Part shown: positions 17,157-24,936 of the stretch, in pieces
How the letters are laid out: every line of letters begins with the position of its first letter
Position numbering within the stretch: position 1 is the stretch's first letter
NCBI GenBank assembly: GCA_965279005.1
Contig: CBDIHK010000027.1
Location: forward strand, 186,001-250,000
Length of the DNA: 64,000 nt
DNA from: Planctobacterium sp965279005
GTDB taxonomy: Bacteria > Pseudomonadota > Gammaproteobacteria > Enterobacterales > Alteromonadaceae
Reading direction: 5' to 3'
Made by a program: the position numbers and the translations under genes
The notes under the pieces: model-generated
The model's input: only the letters and a program-made list of their open reading frames with translations
What the model was told of the DNA's origin: nothing
The model's database searches: none

Positions 17157-19961
17157 ATGCCAATAAACGCGCAAGACCCGGATGATAAAAAACGCTTTAA
17201 AGTCGCGCTATCCTTTGCCGGGGAAAACCGGGATTATGTCGAGAAGGTAGCAAAGCTTTTGGCGCAAGTGCTGGGTAGGGAGGCTGTGTTCTATGACAAT
17301 TGGTATAAATTTGAACTAGCCCGGCCACAGTTAAACCGCTATCTGGGTGACATTTACCATAGGCACAGCCAGTTAATCGTGCCCTTTTTGTGCGAAGAAT
17401 ATACAACTAAGAATTGGTGCAACCTAGAGTGGCGAGTCCTTGAACAACTCATATTCAGTGGCAATGTCGAAGCCATAATGCCGCTGCGTTTCGAAATGTC
17501 GGAACAACCTTCTTTTTATGGTATCGATGGTTTTATCGACATTTCAAAGGATAGCGAATTCGAAACGGCGGTTAACATTCTGAGGCGTATTGCGTTGCAA
17601 GAGGGGCTGGATCAGGAGTATTACGCGCAGCAGTTGCAACCCACGGCGACAAAGGCATCCGTTACCCAGAACCAAACTCCTGTTGGTATTTACTTAAACA
17701 AACTACCCACAACTGAAGGCAAGTTTTTCGGTAGGCAGCATGAGTTGTCTTTACTGGATGAAGCCTACCAGGAAAAACAAGTGCGGTTAATGGAGTTTGT
17801 GGCACCAGGCGGTACTGGCAAAACCAAATTGATCCAAGAGTGGTTGGACAATACACAACTGCCGCAAGTCTGCATGGTATGGTCGTTTTATTCCCAAGGT
17901 GCCGGGGAAGATAAACAAAGTTCGGCAGAACCGTTTTTTACCGAAGCTTTCCGTCAGTTCGAATTGGAAAACCAAGTTTTTAATTCTGAAATCGAAAAAG
18001 GTCAAGTCCTGGCTAAGCTGTTTGCGCAGAGGGATTATTTGCTTATTTTGGATGGTTTAGAACCACTCCAATTTGGCAGCGACGGCATGCTCGGCGGTAT
18101 TAAAGACCAGGCATTGCAGCAGTTTTTTAGCTGCCTATTGCGTATGACGCTAGACGGTAACTATGGCATGTGCCTGGTGACCACCCGCATTTCCATGTCC
18201 TATTTTAAGGACAAGGCCTATACCCAGTCGGAACCGCTGGATAATTTATCAATTGCGGATGGCGTAAAGCTGCTTGAATCATTGGGTATCAAAGGCAATC
18301 ATACTGAACTGGCGTATGCTGTAGAAGAATATGGCCGACATGCCTTAGCCCTGCGTCTTTTGGGCAATATCCTGAAAGTGGCTAAAGAGTCAGATATAAA
18401 CCGGCGCAATGAAATCCGAGAATTTACCGGCGAGATGGCCAACAACACCTATCGACACGCCAAAAAGGTGATGCAGGCTTATGCTGATTGGTTTGCCGGT
18501 ACAACTGAAGAAAAGCTGCTGTCTTTATTGGGTTTATTTGACCACCCCATTGAAGAAAGTGTGTTGTTACACTTGTTGCAACAGCAAATTCCTGGCCTAA
18601 CACAAGGCGTTACGCAAAACCAATGGCAACAGGCAATATATAACCTTAAGCAAGAACACCAATTGCTAACCGAGCATGGCTACACCGCAAAATCGGGTGA
18701 AGACGAGCGGGATCTGGATTGCCACCCCTTAATCAGGGAATTTTTTGGGCTGCAACTAAAGCAAAACAATCCAGATGCCTGGCAGCAGGCCCATTTGGCG
18801 CTGTATAAACTTTATTTGGAACAGCAACCAAAAGAGCTGCCCGATACTTTGGAAGAAATGCGGCCATTATTTCATGCCTTAGTGCATGGCTGTGCAGCAG
18901 GCAGAGTGCAAGAAGCTTTTGATGAAATTTATTGGGAGAGAATTCTACGAAAGGAAAAAAGTTATTTATCAACGCGTCTCGGTCAAGACGCCGAAGAATT
19001 GGCGGTATTGGCTTGTTTCTTTAAAAAACATTGGGTGGAACCAAGCCGTGAATTAGTTAGTAGTGATCAAAATCTTTGCTTCAATATTGCGGGAGTTCGT
19101 CTAATAAGATTAGGTCGTTACAAAGAAGCGAGATTGTGTTTATTAAAAGGGATAAAATTGAGTGAAGATTCCAATGATTGGGAAGGGGTATTAGCTGACC
19201 AAAGGAATGTGAGTGTTGCAGATATGTTTCAAGGAGAGCTAAAGCAAGCAAGCTATCACACAGCGAAGTCTTTAGAGTTTATACATAAGAGAAACTTATC
19301 GCCAAAAAGCTTTATTCTTTCAGGTGCTTTATTTGCTAGGCTACAATACTTATATGGCAATTTTGAGGTTGCAAAAGAAAATTTTGATAATGCCGAAGAG
19401 AGGCTTCAAAATGACCTTAACCTTCAGTTTTTAATTGGGGATAATTCCTTTTGGCATATAAGTTTCTTTTTATCCACACAGGACTTTGAAAGTGCGGACT
19501 TGAAAGAAAGGGCAGAGTATTCATTGCAAATTAGCCAAGAACATCGGTTGTTAAGGGATATTGGCTTGGGTAATCTAAGCATGGCCAAAATTGCTAGAAT
19601 GGATGACGAAATCGAGAAAACAGCAACGTATTTAGAGCAAGCAATAACAAATTTGTACAAAGCTGGCCAGGTTCACTATATCCAAATTGGCCTAATTGAA
19701 CGCGCCAATTTCCATATCCAACAAAATAACCTTGACCTAGCTTTGGCCGATCTGCAACAAGTGGAAGATGTGGTATTCCCCAACGGTATGCGCTTATTCC
19801 AGACTGATTACCACTTAGCTATGGCGCGTTTGGGTCTCGCCCGCTGTGATGACCTGGATACTGTGAAACAGCATATCACTAAGGCCGCTGGGCTAATTGA
19901 AAGCACCAGCTACCACCTGCGGGATGATGAGCTTAAGGAGCTGCAATTGAAAGTGGCCTAG
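17157..19961 (+). CDS. TIR-STAND NTPase-TPR protein, candidate NLR-like defence gene
   Basis: This 934-aa protein has an N-terminal TIR domain at about residues 12-145. It starts FKVALSFAGENRDYVEK and contains KNWCNLEW, whose Glu91 is in the position of the TIR NADase catalytic Glu. A STAND/NB-ARC NTPase follows, with P-loop GGTGKT at 218-223 and Walker B LLILDG at 295-300, then a winged-helix-like region and a C-terminal TPR-like helical array from about 590. This layout matches bacterial NLR-like anti-phage proteins: repeats sense a phage component, the NTPase oligomerises and TIR depletes NAD+. No anti-phage activity can be shown from sequence. About 18.95-19.66 kb (TPR part) is visibly more AT-rich than the rest. 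The SD sequence is weak. Confidence 0.88.
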   Translation: MPINAQDPDDKKRFKVALSFAGENRDYVEKVAKLLAQVLGREAVFYDNWYKFELARPQLNRYLGDIYHRHSQLIVPFLCEEYTTKNWCNLEWRVLEQLIFSGNVEAIMPLRFEMSEQPSFYGIDGFIDISKDSEFETAVNILRRIALQEGLDQEYYAQQLQPTATKASVTQNQTPVGIYLNKLPTTEGKFFGRQHELSLLDEAYQEKQVRLMEFVAPGGTGKTKLIQEWLDNTQLPQVCMVWSFYSQGAGEDKQSSAEPFFTEAFRQFELENQVFNSEIEKGQVLAKLFAQRDYLLILDGLEPLQFGSDGMLGGIKDQALQQFFSCLLRMTLDGNYGMCLVTTRISMSYFKDKAYTQSEPLDNLSIADGVKLLESLGIKGNHTELAYAVEEYGRHALALRLLGNILKVAKESDINRRNEIREFTGEMANNTYRHAKKVMQAYADWFAGTTEEKLLSLLGLFDHPIEESVLLHLLQQQIPGLTQGVTQNQWQQAIYNLKQEHQLLTEHGYTAKSGEDERDLDCHPLIREFFGLQLKQNNPDAWQQAHLALYKLYLEQQPKELPDTLEEMRPLFHALVHGCAAGRVQEAFDEIYWERILRKEKSYLSTRLGQDAEELAVLACFFKKHWVEPSRELVSSDQNLCFNIAGVRLIRLGRYKEARLCLLKGIKLSEDSNDWEGVLADQRNVSVADMFQGELKQASYHTAKSLEFIHKRNLSPKSFILSGALFARLQYLYGNFEVAKENFDNAEERLQNDLNLQFLIGDNSFWHISFFLSTQDFESADLKERAEYSLQISQEHRLLRDIGLGNLSMAKIARMDDEIEKTATYLEQAITNLYKAGQVHYIQIGLIERANFHIQQNNLDLALADLQQVEDVVFPNGMRLFQTDYHLAMARLGLARCDDLDTVKQHITKAAGLIESTSYHLRDDELKELQLKVA

Positions 19962-19966
19962 CCTTC

Positions 19967-20167
19967 CTATTCAAAAGCCAAAATATCCCCCGGTTGGCAG
20001 TTTAGGTAAGCGCAAATAGCGGCAAGGGTTTCAAAGCGCACGCCTTTGACTTTGCCGCGCTTGAGTAGGGATAGGTTGGCTTCGGTGATGCCGATGGCTT
20101 TGGCCAGTTCCTTGGAGCTAACCTTGCGCTGTGCCATCACCACGTCAAGGTTGACGATGATCTGCAT
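19967..20167 (-). CDS. XRE-family HTH regulator, YozG-like
   Basis: This 66-aa single-domain helix-turn-helix protein has the recognition segment ELAKAIGITEANLSLLKRGKVKG. It is the usual small partner of DUF2975 membrane proteins. Its ATG overlaps the DUF2975 stop by one base (TAATG on the minus strand), so the two are translationally coupled. An inverted repeat upstream of the operon is a plausible target. Convergent with the TIR gene, with 5 bp between stops. Confidence 0.9.
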   Translation of the reverse strand: MQIIVNLDVVMAQRKVSSKELAKAIGITEANLSLLKRGKVKGVRFETLAAICAYLNCQPGDILAFE

Positions 20168-20673
20168 TAGACAAACTCCTTGTTTTCCGCCTCGATTTGC
20201 TGGGCATTGCGCAGCACATACAGGATCACCAATAACAAAGCCAGGGTGAAGAATTCGCCTATGTCGATATTAAAGTGCATGCCAGTTTCTTCCGGCACAC
20301 CCGGTACTAGGGAAAGCAAAGCTGGGGTGAGCAGTTCATAGAGGAAGTCCGACATTTTCAGCCAAACCAGCCATAGGTAGCAGCGCATGCTGTACTCAGC
20401 AAAAAACTCCCCCTTTTGGTATGCGCCAAACAGGGCTTGCAGCCAATAGTAAAACAAAAACGCGATTATGATATCCGGTACGGCCACCACTACTAGCCAA
20501 AACTGGCTGGTGCCCTCGTCCTGCCTGAGTTCGTCGTATTGGTGGTAACTAATATTTAGATCCCAAGTATCTACCACCAACAAGGCCAGTACTATGTATA
20601 TCAAGAATGCGGCACCAGTGGTGAGGATCAGGTAACGGAAAATGCCACAAAGGCGCTGGATTGATAAAGGCAT
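20167..20673 (-). CDS. DUF2975 family membrane protein
   Basis: This 168-aa protein has four hydrophobic helices, near residues 12-33, 58-78, 95-117 and 137-155, with the family feature of a YQKGEFF-type loop between helices 2 and 3. DUF2975 proteins are nearly always encoded with a YozG-like XRE regulator, as here. Their role is unknown; membrane sequestration of the regulator is one idea. Confidence 0.85.
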   Translation of the reverse strand: MPLSIQRLCGIFRYLILTTGAAFLIYIVLALLVVDTWDLNISYHQYDELRQDEGTSQFWLVVVAVPDIIIAFLFYYWLQALFGAYQKGEFFAEYSMRCYLWLVWLKMSDFLYELLTPALLSLVPGVPEETGMHFNIDIGEFFTLALLLVILYVLRNAQQIEAENKEFV

Positions 20674-20733
20674 TGGGATTTAAGCAATTGCTGGCTGATT
20701 AGGAATTATTATAGGGCAGAACTAAATTTTTAC

Positions 20734-20757
20734 AAAACAATATAAAATTATTGTTTT
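20734..20757. promoter_or_regulatory. Perfect inverted repeat between divergent genes
   Basis: AAAACAATA and TATTGTTTT form perfect 9-bp arms around a 6-bp spacer. A further TATATTGTTT half-site lies about 20 bp downstream. It sits in the 143-bp divergent region between the DUF2975/XRE operon and the aspartyl-protease gene, as expected for an operator of the XRE protein. Binding is inferred. Confidence 0.5.
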
Positions 20758-20816
20758 ACGATAATTAATTTCTGTACTATATTGTTTGGGAGTTGTTAAA
20801 CCATGGAGCCGCGTAA

Positions 20817-22118
20817 ATGAGTATTAATACCCAAGTATTGTCAACTAAGATAAAGCTGAGATTTAGCTTGTACTCCATTGCCAAACCAATACACAGGTTA
20901 GTCGCCATAATCTTTGCCTTGGTTTTTTTACCAGGATGCCAACTCACTGGCTATCTAGACTATGAAGCCCGCAACCTGCTCGCAAGCCATACCTGGCAGA
21001 ACTCAAGCCAGGTAACGCGGGTGCCGTTCCAGTTAGTAAACAATCATATCTTGCTAACCGCTGAAGTGGATGGCCGGCCTTATACCTTTTTATTTGATTC
21101 AGGCGCGGGTGCCACAGTCATTATGGAAAGCCGTCTAACCCACGACCAGCCTTGGCAAAAGGGTGCGGCATTTGAAGCGTCAGACAACACGGATCGCAGT
21201 TCTGAAATCTACTTTGTGCATGATTTATCGATTAAGGTGGGCGAAGTAACTTTGCAGGGGCTATCCGGTGTATATGTTCCAATAGACAGTAAATTTGGTT
21301 TTGATGGCCTTAATAGTGTCTATTTTGACGGTGTGCTTGGCCAGGATCATCTGGATCGTTTCACTGTCGAAATTGACTATGAACAACAAGAGCTGGTGCT
21401 TTATGAACCGGAAGTGTTTGCGGCAAAGCGCCAGCAATATGAGGGTTGGGACAAGCTTGAATTGGAGATAGACGGCACAGAGCCATTCACTTGGATTAAC
21501 GCGATTGACCAAGATGGCAAGTCCAAGGATGTGAGGATATTGGTAGATACCGGTTCGGTAGCGGATTTATCACTGCCCAATTCCACTTTTAAGGATATTA
21601 AAAGACCGCAGGCCAACTACGCTACTAGCAGTTTTGGATTAGGTGGTGAAAAACAAAAAATTGCTTTTGTGCAACCGGGTATTAGCCTCGGGCGGCAGAA
21701 ACTACAAGATGTACTGGTAGTTATGCCGGTTTCCCCTGACGGCAGTGATGTCATTGAATATGGCTTGTTGGGCAATGGTATTTTGTCCCGTTTTAACCAA
21801 GTATTTGAATACAGTACCAATAGCCTCTACTTAAAGCCCAATAAGCGTTTTAATCAGGCAAGCCAGCCTGATAGAAGCGGCCTAACCATCAGGGCGCATC
21901 AAGATGGGGCTATGGTGTCGACGGTTCGGGGACATGCTGCTGAGCTGGGGATTTCCCGCTATGATGTGATCACCTCCTGGGGGGGCGAGGCTATCACCTA
22001 CGCCAACTTTAACCAGTTCTTGTCGGCTTTATATTCAGACAGAGATAGCTTGGCAATATGCTGGCGAAGTAAAACCCAGCAGCGCTGTGGAGATTTGCCC
22101 TTACTTAACCGCCTTTAA
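20817..22118 (+). CDS. Retropepsin-like aspartyl protease with C-terminal PDZ domain
   Basis: This 433-aa envelope protein has a hydrophobic N-terminal segment ending at LPGC41, suggesting a lipoprotein or anchor (the -2 Pro makes the lipobox atypical). Two aspartyl-protease half-domains follow: the first catalytic motif is DSG at 94-96 (FLFDSGAGAT), the second DTG at 244-246 (ILVDTGSVADLSLP). A PDZ-like domain ends the protein (ISRYDVITSWGGEAITYANF). Such single-chain, two-lobe retropepsin-like proteins with PDZ are known from Proteobacteria as 'aspartyl protease family'. The substrate is unknown. It is transcribed divergently from the DUF2975 operon. Confidence 0.82.
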   Translation: MSINTQVLSTKIKLRFSLYSIAKPIHRLVAIIFALVFLPGCQLTGYLDYEARNLLASHTWQNSSQVTRVPFQLVNNHILLTAEVDGRPYTFLFDSGAGATVIMESRLTHDQPWQKGAAFEASDNTDRSSEIYFVHDLSIKVGEVTLQGLSGVYVPIDSKFGFDGLNSVYFDGVLGQDHLDRFTVEIDYEQQELVLYEPEVFAAKRQQYEGWDKLELEIDGTEPFTWINAIDQDGKSKDVRILVDTGSVADLSLPNSTFKDIKRPQANYATSSFGLGGEKQKIAFVQPGISLGRQKLQDVLVVMPVSPDGSDVIEYGLLGNGILSRFNQVFEYSTNSLYLKPNKRFNQASQPDRSGLTIRAHQDGAMVSTVRGHAAELGISRYDVITSWGGEAITYANFNQFLSALYSDRDSLAICWRSKTQQRCGDLPLLNRL

Positions 22119-22129
22119 GGCTGCCATAT

Positions 22130-23299
22130 TTAGGGTTGCTGTGGTGTTACTGTATTGGTTGCCAACGGCCCTGCGTTGTTTTCCGGAGTTACTGTGAGGG
22201 CTAAAGCGGTTTGTTTTAGTTTGAGCATCAAATCATGTGGATAATTATCAATATCGTTGGATGCTGCAAAAATAAGCAAATCTGCGTTGGGGAAATAGTT
22301 AAAGTCAGCATAGGAATAGCCATTGGAGCCATTGTGGTTGATGTGCCGCTGGCCATCCAATATCTCTAGTGACCAGCCACAACCGTAAAAGCTGTGTTTG
22401 CCTGGCTCTTGTTCGGAATGGGGTGTAAACAACGCTTGCCACGAATCAGCCGATAAGATACTACCCTTGCGCAAGATTGCATACCAAGATTTCATATCTG
22501 CCAGTGTAGACATAAAGCCGCCGCCGGCTTCCATCCAGCGCCTACCGGGCTTATCTTGCAGGTGTTGCAATGAGGTGCCAACGGCACGGCTTTTTGCGGT
22601 GACACCAAACAATCGCTGCATAAAGTTGGCATCCGCACCATAATTAACTGTCAGTCGGTCTGCGGGAAAATCCACTAGCCTATAACCCGTTTCTTTTAGT
22701 CCTGCTGGTAGCAAAATATTGTCCCGGATAAAGGCTTCCCAATTTTCTTGCGAAACCTTTTCGATGATTAAGCCTAACAAGCTATAACCCAGGTTGGAAT
22801 ATTGGAATTGAGTTCCGGGATCAAAATCGAGCTTCTTTCTAAAAACCAGGCTGGTGAGCTTCTTCGCACTCACCACCTCGTAAAGCCGATAGCCATCAAG
22901 GTTAGTGGGCAGGCCAGAACTATGGCTTAACAACTGGTGTACTGTTATGCCCTGTTTGTCCTTGGGTACGGCCTGGAAAAAATTGGGTAGTGGATCTTCA
23001 AGTGCAAGTTTTCCCTGTTCCACCAATAGCATTATGGCGCTGGCGGTAAATTGTTTAGTGATCGAGCCAATATCAAACACAGTATCGTCTGTAAACGTTA
23101 TTTTGGTCTCCCGGTTAGCGTATCCGAAATGGTTTTGAAAGACCGTTTTACCTCGATTTACGATAAGCACACTACCTGAAAACGCGCTTTTGCTTAGCTC
23201 TTGGTTAATACTTGAAAAATGATCAACATGTTCAACTTCATTGGCTGCAATAAACCAAGGCAATAGTGTGATAAGCAGTAAATACAAGGTTCTAAACAT
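22130..23299 (-). CDS. Periplasmic serine hydrolase, class C beta-lactamase family
   Basis: This 389-aa protein has a signal peptide (LLLITLLPWFIAANE) and the penicillin-binding/beta-lactamase fold. The nucleophile motif is S79-I-T-K82, the second motif is YSN in FQYSNLGYSLLG, and the third is HNG (HINHNGSNGYS) in place of KTG. This pattern fits esterase or peptidase members rather than a true AmpC. Together with the YbaK and AhpD-like genes upstream on the same strand, gaps of 30 bp and 14 bp suggest one transcription unit. Confidence 0.85.
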   Translation of the reverse strand: MFRTLYLLLITLLPWFIAANEVEHVDHFSSINQELSKSAFSGSVLIVNRGKTVFQNHFGYANRETKITFTDDTVFDIGSITKQFTASAIMLLVEQGKLALEDPLPNFFQAVPKDKQGITVHQLLSHSSGLPTNLDGYRLYEVVSAKKLTSLVFRKKLDFDPGTQFQYSNLGYSLLGLIIEKVSQENWEAFIRDNILLPAGLKETGYRLVDFPADRLTVNYGADANFMQRLFGVTAKSRAVGTSLQHLQDKPGRRWMEAGGGFMSTLADMKSWYAILRKGSILSADSWQALFTPHSEQEPGKHSFYGCGWSLEILDGQRHINHNGSNGYSYADFNYFPNADLLIFAASNDIDNYPHDLMLKLKQTALALTVTPENNAGPLATNTVTPQQP

Positions 23300-23329
23300 A
23301 GTATCAAGTCATTCTAGGGGGAACTGTTG

Positions 23330-23809
23330 TTAGCTTACGGCCAAGTATTGTCCCTTGGTTAGCTGTTCTAGTTCTGCAGGAATTAAACAGAATACGGCAT
23401 TGGGCGTGCCTGCCGCTGCCCACAGGCTTTCAAAGTTGTTTAAGTCCTCATCTAACAAAATCCGGCTTGGATTTTTATGGCCGACAGGTGGTACACCGCC
23501 GATGGCAAATCCGGTTTGTTGTCGCACAAAATCAGCGTCGGCCTTACCCAGTTTTAGTCCTGTGGCCACCTCCACTTTTTGTACATCAACCCGGTTGCTG
23601 CCGGAAGTGATAATAAGCACTGCTTGGCCGCTGTTGTTGTCTTTAAAGATGAGTGACTTAGCAATCTGGGCAACCTCACAGCCCAAAGCCGATGCGGCAT
23701 CTTTAGCGGTACGGGTTGAAGCCGGTAGTTCAGACACCTTGAAATCCATGCCGCTGTGGCTAAGGAAGTCTTGTACTTTTTGGGCTGAGGCTTTTAGTTT
23801 GCCGTCCAT
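23330..23809 (-). CDS. YbaK/ProX-type aminoacyl-tRNA editing protein
   Basis: This 159-aa free-standing deacylase-like domain of the YbaK/EbsC family hydrolyses mischarged tRNA (for example Ala- or Cys-tRNAPro). Family signatures are a conserved Lys in IAKSLIFKD and the glycine-rich GFAIGGVPPVGH, followed by LDEDL. SD AGAGGA precedes the ATG. A specific substrate cannot be assigned. Confidence 0.9.
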   Translation of the reverse strand: MDGKLKASAQKVQDFLSHSGMDFKVSELPASTRTAKDAASALGCEVAQIAKSLIFKDNNSGQAVLIITSGSNRVDVQKVEVATGLKLGKADADFVRQQTGFAIGGVPPVGHKNPSRILLDEDLNNFESLWAAAGTPNAVFCLIPAELEQLTKGQYLAVS

Positions 23810-23823
23810 GCTTATCCTCTGTT

Positions 23824-24465
23824 CTAGCCACTAAACTCAAGACCGCGTGCTAGTTGGCGGTTCCACCAATGGCGAGGTGTGGCAATGCCTTGTTTGCGCA
23901 AAAATTCAACCACCGTTTGGTCAATCGGTAAGTTGGCGACAATAGTGAAATTGTTTAAATAGGTGACGGTGTTATACAGGTTAATAGTGTCCAACACCTG
24001 TGCCTTGGAGCAGCCTTGTTCAGTTAATTTACTAATGTCTTGGGAAGTGTACTTGCAGTCGGTATTGGCCAGGGTCTTTACAGCTGCTAACAGCACCTGC
24101 TCTTGTTCTGGTAGCGAGTCGCTAGGATCTAGGGCAAGGATATGTTCTAACTCGTCGTAGCTAAACATAGCCAGTTTCAGCAGGTTACAGTAGTGCATGG
24201 CTTCGCAATAAACTGAACCCTGGGCACGGCTTATCGTGACCACTAATAATTCCCGAAGTAACTCGCTAATGTGGGGTGTTTCCAATATTCCCGCTTTTAT
24301 CAATGACCACGTTGCCTTAAGCATGTCTGGGTTGTCACCCAAATACAGGATGAGGTTGGGGATTTCGTGCTGGTTGTCCAAGGCAAAGGTGCTTATCACC
24401 TCATCATAGACTTGGCGTACTTCTTCACTGGCTTGGCGGTAACTAATCTTTTTATAAATCGACAT
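23824..24465 (-). CDS. AhpD/carboxymuconolactone-decarboxylase-like protein
   Basis: This 213-aa helical protein carries an AhpD-like active-site segment, ISRAQGSVYCEAMHYCN. Usual members have C-x2-C-x3-H; here the first Cys is Ser (S-V-Y-C-E-A-M-H), with a further Cys three residues later, so a classical CxxC disulfide is not formed in the same way. It probably acts on small peroxides or lactones, or has lost peroxidase activity. No good SD is visible. Confidence 0.7.
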   Translation of the reverse strand: MSIYKKISYRQASEEVRQVYDEVISTFALDNQHEIPNLILYLGDNPDMLKATWSLIKAGILETPHISELLRELLVVTISRAQGSVYCEAMHYCNLLKLAMFSYDELEHILALDPSDSLPEQEQVLLAAVKTLANTDCKYTSQDISKLTEQGCSKAQVLDTINLYNTVTYLNNFTIVANLPIDQTVVEFLRKQGIATPRHWWNRQLARGLEFSG

Positions 24466-24936
24466 AGTTATACTATTGAGAAAATCATTTTTTGATACTC
24501 ATTGTTGATTGAGTGTATTGCAAAGTATCGGTGGGAAACAGAATTTTTTAAACATCTGTGACTGGAAAGAGAACTGCGCCCTGCCTTTAAAAAAGCGCCT
24601 GGACGCCAAAAAATAAACTGGATATTTAGCTGGCTCGCTTTTATCTAAAACCAGGAACAGAACCATGGATCATCGTCAAGGTTCCTGAGGTTGCAGAGTG
24701 TTATCGAAATAGCTTGGCGCCACTTGGCTTGCAGCAAGGGCGCAACCAGCGTGTAAAGCAAGTTTAATTGATTTCTGTTTGGTCAGTTGGATTTGTTTAT
24801 CAATCCAGTTCAAACAGGCTACTAGATAGCTTGATTTTGAGATGAAAATTTGGCCGAAGTGGTGCATTTGCACTAGGCTAAAAGAAATAGAAATTCGTTT
24901 GGATTTGTCCAGCGTACCAAGCAGGGACTCGCACCT
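24466..24936. other. Gap of about 470 bp, no convincing gene
   Basis: This region separates the divergent AhpD-like and hybrid-kinase genes and should hold both promoters. It is AT-rich near 24480-24560, where ATACTCA and TGAGTGTAT form a loose inverted repeat. A minus-strand frame of 98 codons (24676-24972) overlaps the kinase start and looks spurious. I see no RNA gene or mobile-element end. Confidence 0.5.

Noticed and set aside
14478..19961. CBASS-type defence operon formed by the cyclase, the TIR protein and the TM-beta protein
   Set aside because: The cyclase is a class III adenylate-type fold, not a CD-NTase; the TIR protein has its own STAND sensor; the TM protein is on the other strand and kilobases away.
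23355..23834. Long plus-strand frame opposite the YbaK-like gene
   Set aside because: Antisense shadow; the minus-strand protein has clear family motifs and SD.
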